Counted from the stretch's first letter, positions 33,110 through 46,239 are shown. The stretch is 64,000 bases of DNA from Latrodectus hesperus (GCA_037975125.1 JAJQOW010000214.1:1-64000), one strand, 5' to 3'. Notes: generated by a model from the sequence alone, not told the origin. Program-made: numbers and translations.

Positions 33110-33899
33110 TTGCCAAAGTGTCACAAATTTACAGAAATGATTTTTAGATATTATCATCTCAGAAATTTACATTGTGGTTCCCAAATATTATTACATAGTG
33201 TGCGTCAAGGACATTGGGATTCAAGCGGCCGAGGTACGGCAAGGCGTGTTGTACACAATTGTGTTACATGCTTTAAAGCGAAGCCAAGATCAGATTATGC
33301 CACATTTGCCTAAAGAGGGAATGAGTCAGTCATTTTCTAAAACTTTGTTAGATCTATGCCTAGTTCATACAAAGGTATCTGTAACAATATTACAAATACG
33401 TATCTGTGTGGTAATTTTTTTGATAAAGTTTAAAAATTTAAAGAAGGTGTGTATATCAAAAGGTTTTGTGGTTTGCATATTTGTGTGTTTAGTTATAAAG
33501 GCAATAAATCTCGAACTATTAAGTGACTTAACAGCTGAAGCATTGATTGCTTGTTTGAAAAGGTTTTTAAGTCGAAGAGATTTAACTTTGCATTTGCTTT
33601 TAGATAATGCAAAAAACTTTTATGGAGCTACATCAAAAATAAAATAAAGTCCTGATGTGTGACTTATTCAAACGGGAGAAGTGATTGATTATTTGTCTTC
33701 TCATGGAATTTCGTGGGGTTTTATTCCACCTCAATCTCCAAATTTAAGAGATTTTAGATTGTGGGAAGCTAGTGTCAGAAGCTTTAAACACCATTTGAAA
33801 CGTTATGTAGGTGAGCATAAACTTACCTTTGAGATGCTCCTTACAATAACAACTCATATAGAGGCTATGTTGGATAGTTACTCATTAACCACAATGTAG
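33110..33899 (+). pseudogene. BEL/Pao integrase, broken
   Basis: Pieces in several frames: the zinc-binding region (RQGHWDSSGRGTARR and VVHNCVTCFKAKP), the core (FVCLVIKAINLELLSDLTAE, LHLLLDNAKNFYGA) at 33470-33640, and the C-terminal part (SHGISWGFIPPQSPN and FKHHLKRYVGEHKLTFEMLL) at 33690-33870. The order and motifs fit a BEL/Pao integrase. Confidence 0.85.
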
Positions 33900-34202
33900 T
33901 CTAATCTAAATGATTGCTAATGTGTACCTGGAAAATTGGTAGAATAAGCAGTGTTACACCTGGAACAGATCGTAAGGTGATAGTAGTCGAAGTAAAGACA
34001 CCAATTGATAATTATAGGAGATGTATCTCAACTGTATATATTTTACCTATTTGTGATAACCAAATATAAATGTGTCATATCTTTAAAGTTAATTTATATG
34101 CTTGTATATACAATCATTGTGTAGGTGCAGTAATTTACGCTTCTAGATTTTTTATGAATTTTAATATACTATTACATGAACTATTACATGTTTCAAGGGG
34201 AG

Positions 34203-34313
34203 TGTAAACACAAGCGAAAATGTATGATAATATTTGTGTTTAAAAATACTGGAGTCTCTGAGTTAATAAATATTTTTATTGAATGCTATATTTTGGACTT
34301 TGCGCCCCTATAC
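34203..34313 (+). repeat. Right LTR of BEL/Pao element
   Basis: Starts TGTAAACACAAG after a purine tract and matches the left LTR over most of its length. The 3' limit near cccctata is approximate. Confidence 0.7.
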
Positions 34314-34482
34314 TTGTAATTAATGTATGTATATTAATCATTAAAGTTATGCATTTAGAAATAACTGGATAAGTTATAAAATAAGTTATAAAATGTAATA
34401 ATTTTCAAATATTTTTCGCTAGTTTCTCTGGTAAACGAAAAGAACGTGTTAATAAAACATGAAATTTAAAAATAAACCTTAC

Positions 34483-34629
34483 CAACACAGCGCCCACCCA
34501 CTTCTTTATAGCCACTTTCACAAACACATCTGTATTTTTCAGTTTCGGACTGATCATTCTCGCATACTCTATGGTCATTCTTACTCTGACAGACCTGATT
34601 TCCTCCAAGATGCTCACAGCCTAACTCCT
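34483..34629 (-). CDS. Array exon 1 (most 3' unit), diverged
   Basis: 147-nt phase 1-1 exon at the 3' border of the array. It encodes EELGCEHLGGNQVCQSKNDH, then RVCENDQSETEKYRCVC, then ESGYKEVGGRCV. The cysteine frame is the same as in all units, but several residues differ from the array consensus (for example VCQS, SETE, CVC and KEVGGR). Edge units of tandem arrays are usually the least homogenised, which fits. Confidence 0.9.
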
Positions 34630-34776
34630 CTAAAAGTTAAGAATTTAATTGTTTTTGCTTCTATAAAAGTTATAACAACTTAATTTTACGATAAAAGGTA
34701 AAATTTTCATATAATATTTCTCTGGTGGAAGAAAATAATGAGTTATTAAAATATGTAACTTAGTAATACTCCTTAC

Positions 34777-37700
34777 CAACACAACGCTCACTCTCTTCTA
34801 TATAGCCACTTTCACAATCGCATCTGTATTTTTCAGTTTTGTTCTGATCATTCTTGCATACTCTATGGTCTTTTTTATTCTGACAGTCCTTATTTCCTCC
34901 AAGATGCTCACAGCCTAACTCCTCTAAAATTTAAGAATTTAATTATTTTTGCTTCTATAAAAGTTATAACAACTGAATTTTACGATAAAAGGTAAAATTT
35001 TCATATAATATTTCTCTGGTGGAAGAAAATAATGAGTTATTAAAATATGTAACTTAGTAATACTCCTTACCAACACAACGCTCACTCTCTTCTATATAGC
35101 CACTTTCACAATCACATCTGTATTTTTCAGTTTTGGTCTGATCATTCTTGCATACTCTATGGTCATTCATATTATGACAGTCCTGAATTCCACCAAGATG
35201 CTCACAGCCTAACTCCTCTAAAATTTAAGAATTTAATTATTTTTGCTTCTATAAAAGTTATAACAACTTAATTTTACGATAAAAGGAAAAATTTTCATAT
35301 AATATTTCTCTGATGGAAGAAAATAATGAGTTATTAAAATATGTAAATTAGTAATACTCCTTACCAACACAACGCTCACTCTCTTCTATATAGCCACTTT
35401 CACAATCACATCTGTATTTTTCAGTTTTGGTCTGATCATTCTTGCATACTCTATGGTCATTCATATTATGACAGTCCTGAATTCCTCCAAGATGCTCACA
35501 GCCTAACTCCTCTAAAATTTAAGAATATAATTATTTTTGCTTCTATAAAAGTTATAACAACTTAATTTTACGATAAAAGGTAAAATTTTCATATAATATT
35601 TCTCTGGTGGAAGAAAATAATGAGTTATTAAAATATGTAATTTAGTAATACTCCTTACCAACACAACGCTCACTCTCTTCTATATAGCCACTTTCACAAT
35701 CACATCTGTATTTTTCAGTTTTGGTCTGATCATTCTTGCATAATCTATGGTCATTCTTATTCTGACAGTCCTGATTTCCTCCAAGATGCTCACAGCCTAA
35801 CTCCTCTAAAATTTAAGAATTTAATTATTTTTGCTTCTATAAAAGTTATAACAACTTAATTTTACGATAAAAGATTAAATTTTCATATAATATTTCTCTG
35901 GTGGAAGAAAATAATGAGTTATTAAAATATGTAATTTAGTAATACTCCTTACCAACACAACGCTCACTCTCTTCTATATAGCCACTTTCACAATCACATC
36001 TGTATTTTTCAGTTTTGGTCTGATCATTCTTGCACACTCTATGGTCATTTTTATTCTGACAGTCCTGATTTCCTCCAAGATGCTCACAGCCTAACTTCTC
36101 TAAAATTTAAGAATTTAATAATTTTTGCTTCTATAAAAGTTATAACAACTTAATTTTACGATAAAAGGTAAAATTTTCATATAATATTTCTCTGGTGGAA
36201 GAAAATAATGAGTTATTAAAATATGTAACTTAGTAATACTCCTTACCAACACAACGCTCACTCTCTTCTATATAGCCACTTTCACAATCACATCTGTATT
36301 TTTCAGTTTTGGTCTGATCATTCTCGCATACTCTATGGTCATTCTTATTCTGACAGTCCTGATTTCCTCCAAGATGCTCACAGCCTAACTCCTCTAAAAT
36401 TTAAGAATTTAATTATTTTTGCTTCTATAAAATTTATAACAACTTAATTTTACGATAAAAGGTAAAATTTTTATATAATATTTCTCTGGTGGAAGAAAAT
36501 AATGAGTTATTAAAATATGTAACTTAGTAATACTCCTTACCAACACAACGCTCACTCTCTTCTATATAGCCACTTTCACAATCACATCTGTATTTTTCAG
36601 TTTTGGTCTTATCATTCTTGCATACTCTATGGTCATTCATATTATGACAGTCCTGAATTCCTCCAAGATGCTCACAGCCTAACTCCTCTAAAATTTAAGA
36701 ATTTAATTATTTTTGCTTCTATAAAAGTTATAACAACTTAATTTTACGATAAAAGGTAAAATTTTCATATAATATTTCTCTGATGGAAGAAAATAATGAG
36801 TTATTAAAATATGTAAATTAGTAATACTCCTTACCAACACAACGCTCACTCTCTTCTATATAGCCACTTTCACAATCACATCTGTATTTTTCAGTTTTGG
36901 TCTGATCATTCTTGCATACTCTATGGTCATTTTTATTCTGACAGTCCTGATTTCCTCCAAGATGCTCACAGCCTAACTCCTCTAAAATTTAAGAATTTAA
37001 TTATTTTTGCTTCTATAAAAATTATAACAACTTAATTTTAAGATAAAAGGTAAAATTTTCATATAATATTTCTCTGGTGGAAGAAAATAATGAGTTATTA
37101 AAATATGTAACTTAGTAATACTCCTTACCAACACAACGCTCACTCTCTTCTATATAGCCACTTTCACAATCACATCTGTATTTTTCAGTTTTGGTCTGAT
37201 CATTCTTGCATAATCTATGGTCATTCTTATTCTGACAGTCCTGATTTCCTCCAAGATGCTCACAGCCTAACTCCTCTAAAATTTAAGAATTTAATTATTT
37301 TTGCTTCTATAAAATTTATAACAACTTAATTTTACGATAAAAGGTAAAATTTTTATATAATATTTCTCTGGTGGAAGAAAATAATGAGTTATTAAAATAT
37401 GTAATTTAGTAATACTCCTTACCAACACAACGCTCACTCTCTTCTATATAGCCACTTTCACAATCACATCTGTATTTTTCAGTTTTGGTCTGATCATTCT
37501 TGCATACTCTATGGTCATTCATATTATGACAGTCCTGAATTCCTCCAAGATGCTCACAGCCTAACTCCTCTAAAATTCAAAAATTTAATTATTTTTTCAT
37601 TCTATAAAAGATATAACAACTTAATTTAATGATAAAGGTAAAATTTTCATATAATATTTCTCTGGTGGAAGAAAATAATGAGTTATTAAAATATGTAATT

Positions 37701-40700
37701 TAGTAATACTCCTTACCAACACAACGCTCACTCTCTTCTATATAGCCACTTTCACAATCACATCTGTATTTTTCAGTTTTGGTCTGATCATTCTTGCATA
37801 CTCTATGGTCATTCATATTATGACAGTCCTGAATTCCTCCAAGATGCTCACATCCTAACTCCTCTAAAATTCAAAAATTTAATTATTTTTTCATTCTATA
37901 AAAGATATAACAACTTAATTTAACGATAAAGGTAAAATTTTCATATAATATTTCTCTGGTGGAAGAAAATAATGAGTTATTAAAATATGTAATTTAGTAA
38001 TACTCCTTACCAACACAACGCTCACTCTCTTCTATATAGCCACTTTCACAATCACATCTGTATTTTTCAGTTTTGGTCTGATCATTCTTGCATAATCTAT
38101 GGTCATTCTTATTCTGACAGTCCTGATTTCCTCCAAGATGCTCACAGCCTAACTCCTCTAAAATTTAAGAATTTAATTATTTTTGCTTCTATAAAAGTTA
38201 TAACAACTTAATTTTACGATAAAAGGTAAAATTTTCATATAATATTTCTCTGGTGGAAGAAAATAATGAGTTATTAAAATATGTAATTTAGTAATACTCC
38301 TTACCAACACAACGCTCACTCTCTTCTATATAGCCACTTTCACAATCACATCTGTATTTTTCAGTTTTGGTCTGATCATTCTCGCATACTCTATGGTCAT
38401 TCTTATTCTGACAGTCCTGATTTCCTCCAAGATGCTCACAGCCTAACTCCTCTAAAATTTAAGAATTTAATTATTTTTGCTTCTATAAAATTTATAACAA
38501 CTTAATTTTACGATAAAAGGTAAAATTTTCATATAATATTTCTCTGGTGGAAGAAAATAATGAGTTATTAAAATATGTAATTTAGTAATACTCCTTACCA
38601 ACACAACGCTCACTCTCTTCTATATAGCCACTTTCACAATCACATCTGTATTTTTCAGTTTTGGTCTGATCATTCTTGCATACTCTATGGTCATTCTTAT
38701 TCTGACAGTCCTGATTTCCTCCAAGATGCTCACAGCCTAACTCCTCTAAAATTTAAGAATTTAATTATTTTTGCTTCTATAAAAGTTATAACAACTTAAT
38801 TTTACGATAAAAGGTAAAATTTTCATATAATATTTCTCTGGTGGAAGAAAATAATGAGTTATTAAAATATGTAATTTAGTAATACTCCTTACCAACACAA
38901 CGCTCACTCTCTTCTATATAGCCACTTTCACAATCACATCTGTATTTTTCAGTTTTGGTCTGATCATTCTTGCATACTCTATGGTCATTTTTATTCTGAC
39001 AGTCCTGATTTCCTCCAAGATGCTCACAGCCTAACTCCTCTAAAATTTAAGAATTTAATTATTTTTGCTTCTATAAAAGTTATAACAACTTAATTTTACG
39101 ATAAAAGGTAAAATTTTCATATAATATTTCTCTGGTGGAAGAAAATAATGAGTTATTAAAATATGTAACTTAGTAATACTCCTTACCAACACAACGCTCA
39201 CTCTCTTCTATATAGCCACTTTCACAATCACATCTGTATTTTTCAGTTTTGGTCTGATCATTCTCGCATACTCTATGGTCATTCTTATTCTGACAGTCCT
39301 GATTTCCTCCAAGATGCTCACAGCCTAACTCCTCTAAAATTTAAGAATTTAATTATTTTTGCTTCTATAAAATTTATAACAACTTAATTTTACGATAAAA
39401 GGTAAAATTTTTATATAATATTTCTCTGGTGGAAGAAAATAATGAGTTATTAAAATATGTAACTTAGTAATACTCCTTACCAACACAACGCTCACTCTCT
39501 TCTATATAGCCACTTTCACAATCACATCTGTATTTTTCAGTTTTGGTCTTATCATTCTTGCATACTCTATGGTCATTCATATTATGACAGTCCTGAATTC
39601 CTCCAAGATGCTCACAGCCTAACTCCTCTAAAATTTAAGAATTTAATTATTTTTGCTTCTATAAAAGTTATAACAACTTAATTTTACGATAAAAGGTAAA
39701 ATTTTCATATAATATTTCTCTGATGGAAGAAAATAATGAGTTATTAAAATATGTAAATTAGTAATACTCCTTACCAACACAACGCTCACTCTCTTCTATA
39801 TAGCCACTTTCACAATCACATCTGTATTTTTCAGTTTTGGTCTGATCATTCTCGCATACTCTATGGTCATTCTTATTCTGACAGTCCTGATTTCCTCCAA
39901 GATGCTCACAGCCTAACTCCTCTAAAATTTAAGAATTTAATTATTTTTGCTTCTATAAAATTTATAACAACTTAATTTTACGATAAAAGGTAAAATTTTC
40001 ATATAATATTTCTCTGGTGGAAGAAAATAATGAGTTATTAAAATATGTAATTTAGTAATACTCCTTACCAACACAACGCTCACTCTCTTCTATATAGCCA
40101 CTTTCACAATCACATCTGTATTTTTCAGTTTTGGTCTGATCATTCTTGCATAATCTATGGTCATTCTTATTCTGACAGTCCTGATTTCCTCCAAGATGCT
40201 CACAGCCTAACTCCTCTAAAATTTAAGAATTTAATTATTTTTGCTTCTATAAAAGTTATAACAACTTAATTTTACGATAAAAGGTAAAATTTTCATATAA
40301 TATTTCTCTGGTGGAAGAAAATAATGAGTTATTAAAATATGTAATTTAGTAATACTCCTTACCAACACAACGCTCACTCTCTTCTATATAGCCACTTTCA
40401 CAATCACATCTGTATTTTTCAGTTTTGGTCTGATCATTCTTGCACACTCTATGGTCATTTTTATTCTGACAGTCCTGATTTCCTCCAAGATGCTCACAGC
40501 CTAACTCCTCTAAAATTTAAGAATTTAATAATTTTTGCTTCTATAAAAGTTATAACAACTTAATTTTACGATAAAAGGTAAAATTTTCATATAATATTTC
40601 TCTGGTGGAAGAAAATAATGAGTTATTAAAATATGTAACTTAGTAATACTCCTTACCAACACAACGCTCACTCTCTTCTATATAGCCACTTTCACAATCA

Positions 40701-43700
40701 CATCTGTATTTTTCAGTTTTGGTCTGATCATTCTCGCATACTCTATGGTCATTCTTATTCTGACAGTCCTGATTTCCTCCAAGATGCTCACAGCCTAACT
40801 CCTCTAAAATTTAAGAATTTAATTATTTTTGCTTCTATAAAATTTATAACAACTTAATTTTACGATAAAAGGTAAAATTTTTATATAATATTTCTCTGGT
40901 GGAAGAAAATAATGAGTTATTAAAATATGTAACTTAGTAATACTCCTTACCAACACAACGCTCACTCTCTTCTATATAGCCACTTTCACAATCACATCTG
41001 TATTTTTCAGTTTTGGTCTTATCATTCTTGCATACTCTATGGTCATTCATATTATGACAGTCCTGAATTCCTCCAAGATGCTCACAGCCTAACTCCTCTA
41101 AAATTTAAGAATTTAATTATTTTTGCTTCTATAAAAGTTATAACAACTTAATTTTACGATAAAAGGTAAAATTTTCATATAATATTTCTCTGATGGAAGA
41201 AAATAATGAGTTATTAAAATATGTAAATTAGTAATACTCCTTACCAACACAACGCTCACTCTCTTCTATATAGCCACTTTCACAATCACATCTGTATTTT
41301 TCAGTTTTGGTCTGATCATTCTTGCATACTCTATGGTCATTCTTATTCTGACAGTCCTGATTTCCTCCAAGATGCTCACAGCCTAACTCCTCTAAAATTT
41401 AAGAATTTAATTATTTTTGCTTCTATAAAAGTTATAACAACTTAATTTTACGATAAAAGGTAAAATTTTCATATAATATTTCTCTGATGGAAGAAAATAA
41501 TGAGTTATTAAAATATGTAAATTAGTAATACTCCTTACCAACACAACGCTCACTCTCTTCTATATAGCCACTTTCACAATCACATCTGTATTTTTCAGTT
41601 TTGGTCTGATCATTCTTGCATACTCTATGGTCATTCTTATTCTGACAGTCCTGATTTCCTCCAAGATGCTCACAGCCTAACTCCTCTAAAATTTAAGAAT
41701 TTAATTATTTTTGCTTCTATAAAATTTATAACAACTTAATTTTACGATAAAAGGTAAAATTTTCATATAATATTTCTCTGGTGGAAGAAAATAATGAGTT
41801 ATTAAAATATGTAATTTAGTAATACTCCTTACCAACACAACGCTCACTCTCTTCTATATAGCCACTTTCACAATCACATCTGTATTTTTCAGTTTTGGTC
41901 TGATCATTCTTGCATACTCTATGGTCATTCTTATTCTGACAGTCCTGATTTCCTCCAAGATGCTCACAGCCTAACTCCTCTAAAATTTAAGAATTTAATT
42001 ATTTTTGCTTCTATAAAAGTTATAACAACTTAATTTTACGATAAAAGGTAAAATTTTCATATAATATTTCTCTGGTGGAAGAAAATAATGAGTTATTAAA
42101 ATATGTAATTTAGTAATACTCCTTACCAACACAACGCTCACTCTCTTCTATATAGCCACTTTCACAATCACATCTGTATTTTTCAGTTTTGGTCTGATCA
42201 TTCTTGCATACTCTATGGTCATTCTTATTCTGACAGTCCTGATTTCCTCCAAGATGCTCACAGCCTAACTCCTCTAAAATTTAAGAATTTAATTATTTTT
42301 GCTTCTATAAAATTTATAACAACTTAATTTTACGATAAAAGGTAAAATTTTCATATAATATTTCTCTGGTGGAAGAAAATAATGAGTTATTAAAATATGT
42401 AACTTAGTAATACTCCTTACCAACACAACGCTCACTCTCTTCTATATAGCCACTTTCACAATCACATCTGTATTTTTCAGTTTTGGTCTGATCATTCTTG
42501 CATACTCTATGGTCATTCATATTATGACAGTCCTGAATTCCTCCAAGATGCTCACAGCCTAACTCCTCTAAAATTTAAGAATTTAATTATTTTTGCTTCT
42601 ATAAAAGTTATAACAACTTAATTTTACGATAAAAGGTAAAATTTTCATATAATATTTCTCTGGTGGAAGAAAATAATGAGTTATTAAAATATGTAAATTA
42701 GTAATACTCCTTACCAACACAACGCTCACTCTCTTCTATATAGCCACTTTCACAATCACATCTGTATTTTTCAGTTTTGGTCTTATCATTCTTGCATACT
42801 CTATGGTCATTCATATTATGACAGTCCTGAATTCCTCCAAGATGCTCACAGCCTAACTCCTCTAAAATTTAAGAATTTAATTATTTTTGCTTCTATAAAA
42901 GTTATAACAACTTAATTTTACGATAAAAGGTAAAATTTTCATATAATATTTCTCTGATGGAAGAAAATAATGAGTTATTAAAATATGTAAATTAGTAATA
43001 CTCCTTACCAACACAACGCTCACTCTCTTCTATATAGCCACTTTCACAATCACATCTGTATTTTTCAGTTTTGGTCTGATCATTCTTGCATACTCTATGG
43101 TCATTTTTATTCTGACAGTCCTGATTTCCTCCAAGATGCTCACAGCCTAACTCCTCTAAAATTTAAGAATTTAATTATTTTTGCTTCTATAAAAATTATA
43201 ACAACTTAATTTTACGATAAAAGGTAAAATTTTCATATAATATTTCTCTGGTGGAAGAAAATAATGAGTTATTAAAATATGTAACTTAGTAATACTCCTT
43301 ACCAACACAACGCTCACTCTCTTCTATATAGCCACTTTCACAATCACATCTGTATTTTTCAGTTTTGGTCTTATCATTCTTGCATACTCTATGGTCATTC
43401 ATATTATGACAGTCCTGAATTCCTCCAAGATGCTCACAGCCTAACTCCTCTAAAATTTAAGAATTTAATTATTTTTGCTTCTATAAAAGTTATAACAACT
43501 TAATTTTACGATAAAAGGTAAAATTTTCATATAATATTTCTCTGATGGAAGAAAATAATGAGTTATTAAAATATGTAAATTAGTAATACTCCTTACCAAC
43601 ACAACGCTCACTCTCTTCTATATAGCCACTTTCACAATCACATCTGTATTTTTCAGTTTTGGTCTGATCATTCTTGCATACTCTATGGTCATTTTTATTC

Positions 43701-44331
43701 TGACAGTCCTGATTTCCTCCAAGATGCTCACAGCCTAACTCCTCTAAAATTTAAGAATTTAATTATTTTTGCTTCTATAAAAATTATAACAACTTAATTT
43801 TACGATAAAAGGTAAAATTTTCATATAATATTTCTCTGGTGGAAGAAAATAATGAGTTATTAAAATATGTAACTTAGTAATACTCCTTACCAACACAACG
43901 CTCACTCTCTTCTATATAGCCACTTTCACAATCACATCTGTATTTTTCAGTTTTGGTCTTATCATTCTTGCATACTCTATGGTCATTCATATTATGACAG
44001 TCCTGAATTCCTCCAAGATGCTCACAGCCTAACTCCTCTAAAATTTAAGAATTTAATTATTTTTGCTTCTATAAAAGTTATAACAACTTAATTTTACGAT
44101 AAAAGGTAAAATTTTCATATAATATTTCTCTGATGGAAGAAAATAATGAGTTATTAAAATATGTAAATTAGTAATACTCCTTACCAACACAACGCTCACT
44201 CTCTTCTATATAGCCACTTTCACAATCACATCTGTATTTTTCAGTTTTGGTCTGATCATTCTTGCATACTCTATGGTCATTTTTATTCTGACAGTCCTGA
44301 TTTCCTCCAAGATGCTCACAGCCTAACTCCT
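34777..44331 (-). CDS. 33 further array exons, each one EGF-like module
   Basis: Minus-strand exons of 147 nt lie at 34777 + 294k to 34923 + 294k for k = 0 to 32 (34777-34923, 35071-35217, ... 44185-44331). Each has the acceptor attttag before AGGAGTTAGG (AGAAG in one unit) and the donor GTGTTG followed by gtaaggag. The usual module reads EELGCEHLGGNQDC, QNKNDHRVC, KNDQTKTEKYRCDC, ESGYIEESERCV: six cysteines with 8, 8, 11, 1 and 10 residues between them, an EGF-like arrangement. No stop or frameshift was seen in any of these 33 exons. Changes are few and recurrent: NQDCQNKN versus IQDCHNMN, V or L before the third Cys, K or E after it, and NDQTK versus NDKTK. All exons are phase 1-1, so the mRNA could hold any number of modules. 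With unit 34483-34629 there are 34 intact modules (about 1,666 residues). Function is unknown; a long, flexible extracellular protein is inferred. Confidence 0.9.
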
Positions 44332-44478
44332 CTAAAATTTAAGTATTTAATTATTTTTTCTTCTATGAAAGTTATAACAACTTAATTTTACGATAAAAGG
44401 TAAAATTTTTATATGATATTTCCCTGGTGGAAGAAAAGAATGAGTTATTAAAATATGTAATTTAGTAATACTCCTTAC

Positions 44479-44579
44479 CAACACAACGCTCACTCTGATC
44501 TATATAGCCACTTTCACAATCACATCGTTATTTTTCAGTTTTTACTTATAATTCGCGCATACTCTGTGGTCATTCTTTG
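44479..44579 (-). pseudogene. Degenerate array unit at the 5' border
   Basis: The 3' part of an array exon, with the donor gtaagg and the GYIDQSERCV tail. It then diverges: a stop lies in the expected frame (NDHRVCANYK followed by TAA), a base is missing in the middle, and the 5' part with its acceptor is gone. It is probably skipped in splicing. It marks the upstream limit of the array. Confidence 0.85.
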
Positions 44580-45509
44580 TTTCAAAAATGTATATAAATA
44601 TTTGTTTATATTAAAAAAGTTATAGAGACATACATTTGTCTGTTAGCAATAATAGAAAATTGAAAATGGTATTCATTTCGGACTTTGCATCTGAATAATT
44701 TTAAAATCCTTCATTGTGTGCTTTTCTTATGAAAGCTGATGTATATAGAGGTTACGATAAAAATAATTTAAAATTATGGATGTGTCTTATTAGTAATGCA
44801 ATTTTTCACATTAGTTATTGTGTTTAAATTTAATATTTTTTTAAAAAATAATATTTTTATTCAGAAAGGAAAATGACTTTTAAATCATTTATAAGAAAGC
44901 CAGATATATACTTATATTTCAAATAAAAATATTAATGTGAAAGTTTTTCACTGATGTTAAATAATTATGTATGTTTTTAAGAAGTAATTTCTCTTATTTT
45001 AATTTTTTTAGAAGAATTAATTAATTAATTTGGATTAGTTTTAATAGGAAGAAAATTGATAGTGTTCATAAAAAAACAAGTACATAAAGTAGAACTTTGA
45101 AATTTAATGATTTTCTGAACATAATATATGTAAGTACGCTGTCAAAAATTTCTGACTGTGTTTTCTTTCGAAAACAGAATATACTCTGCAGATAAAATAT
45201 TTTTCCGGAATAAGTTTGGAATAGAAAATTCAGTACTAGAACTTTCATCAGCACTGGTTTAAGCTCATAACCCGATCTCTTTGATGCCAATTATGGTCCT
45301 CTAAAATAACGGTGCCCAACCTAATGCTCGCCAGCCCGATGAGCTACTATGAACAAAAAATATTTTTTAAAAAATAACCCTTTATATTTCTTAATAGTTA
45401 AAATATGGTAAGCTCTTATAGTCATAAGAGACATTTTGCAAGATAATATAAGAAAATACAAGTGTAAATTCATTCTTATACATTTGTCATGTATGCCGTT
45501 AAGAACTCA
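44580..45509. other. Large first intron, proximal part
   Basis: AT-rich. A piece near 45303-45350 (ggtgcccaacctaatgctcg) resembles an hAT-type end like that near 8052, but no body follows. No exon is supported. Confidence 0.45.
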
Positions 45510-45780
45510 AAGTTGTTGTTGTCGTGTGCCAGCTAGGCTGGCAATATGGGGTGCGCTGCTCCATTTTTTGCACTAAACCGTATTTTGGTGTGGAGTCCGA
45601 CTTCCTCAGTACACACATGCCATAGGTACCCGTTTATAGGGTAGGCAACCATTCACAACCCATTCATGAAAAAGACAAAAGAACGAGAGAGGGAATGTAC
45701 ATTTCTGCTAGAACCGGGATTAAATATAAGACCTCCCTATCAATACTCAGGCAAGCTGATGACTAGACAGGATGGGTGGA
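45510..45780 (-). mobile_element. tRNA-derived SINE-like element
   Basis: A GC-richer block, ending on the minus-strand reading with a tRNA-like part. Reversed, it shows tagtcatcagcttgcctgag (A-box-like) followed by gggaggtcttatatttaatc and ccggttct (a decayed B-box-like sequence). The body holds gtggagtccgacttcctcag and acacatgccataggtaccc. The layout matches a tRNA-promoter SINE. The family name is not known to me. Confidence 0.55.
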
Positions 45781-46239
45781 AGTTATATTTAGTAAAAATT
45801 CATAATTAGTGAATATTTTTTTCTGGAATAATTGTAGTATACAAGATTCGTATACTAATGTGTTCAAAAATAGTCCTTTTTGACTGCAAGAAACAAGTCA
45901 TTCTCATTCATACAGGATTTTATAATTAGTTGAAATGTTGGTGAAAGTTAAAATAAAAAGCTAAATATACTAAATAGAGTTTCATAAGTCGATACTATGT
46001 CATCATGTCCACATTCTACTAAAAGAATACATCATTGCAAAATTCATTTGTTAGCATCTAGTGCCCTGATTCGATGTTTTAGGGGATATAGAAAATTTTA
46101 ATAAGATATTTTCTATTCATTTTTTATTAATAAATATAGAATTATTCTTGAAAAAACAATCATTTTCAGGTTCTTCAAAAGTGAGTCACACACATTTAAA
46201 TATTGCTTCTAGTGGGGAAAAAAGGATGATATTCTTATT

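Larger units (their letters stand above)
29978..34313 (+). mobile_element. BEL/Pao LTR retrotransposon, degenerate
   Basis: About 4.3 kb between short similar LTRs (29978-30098 and 34203-about 34313), inserted antisense in the intron between the array and exon 29725. A purine-rich tract, aaggggag, directly precedes the right LTR. The internal region holds broken gag-like sequence, a Pao-type reverse transcriptase, an A17-peptidase-type region and an integrase in the BEL/Pao order. LTR divergence and many stops indicate an old, inactive insertion. Confidence 0.88.
34483..44579 (-). repeat. 294-bp tandem exon-intron array, 34 full units plus a partial
   Basis: Exon ends recur at exactly 294-bp steps from 34483 to 44479, with no net length change in 34 steps. 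Each period is 147 nt of exon and 147 nt of intron. Even one intron variant with an inserted and a deleted base (near 37590 and 37630, again near 37885) keeps the length. Introns are as uniform as exons. Most introns contain an 8-bp perfect stem (AATTTTAC, loop GATAAAAG, GTAAAATT). Units fall into a few types, and runs of types recur as blocks of two and four units. Confidence 0.97.

Noticed and set aside
34483..44579. CRISPR-like or satellite array
   Set aside because: The period is 294 bp with half coding, splice sites at both exon borders and an open cysteine-rich frame. There are no unique spacers, and it is a coding exon array.
44479..44579. A 35th functional array exon
   Set aside because: In-frame stop, a missing base and loss of the 5' part with its acceptor.
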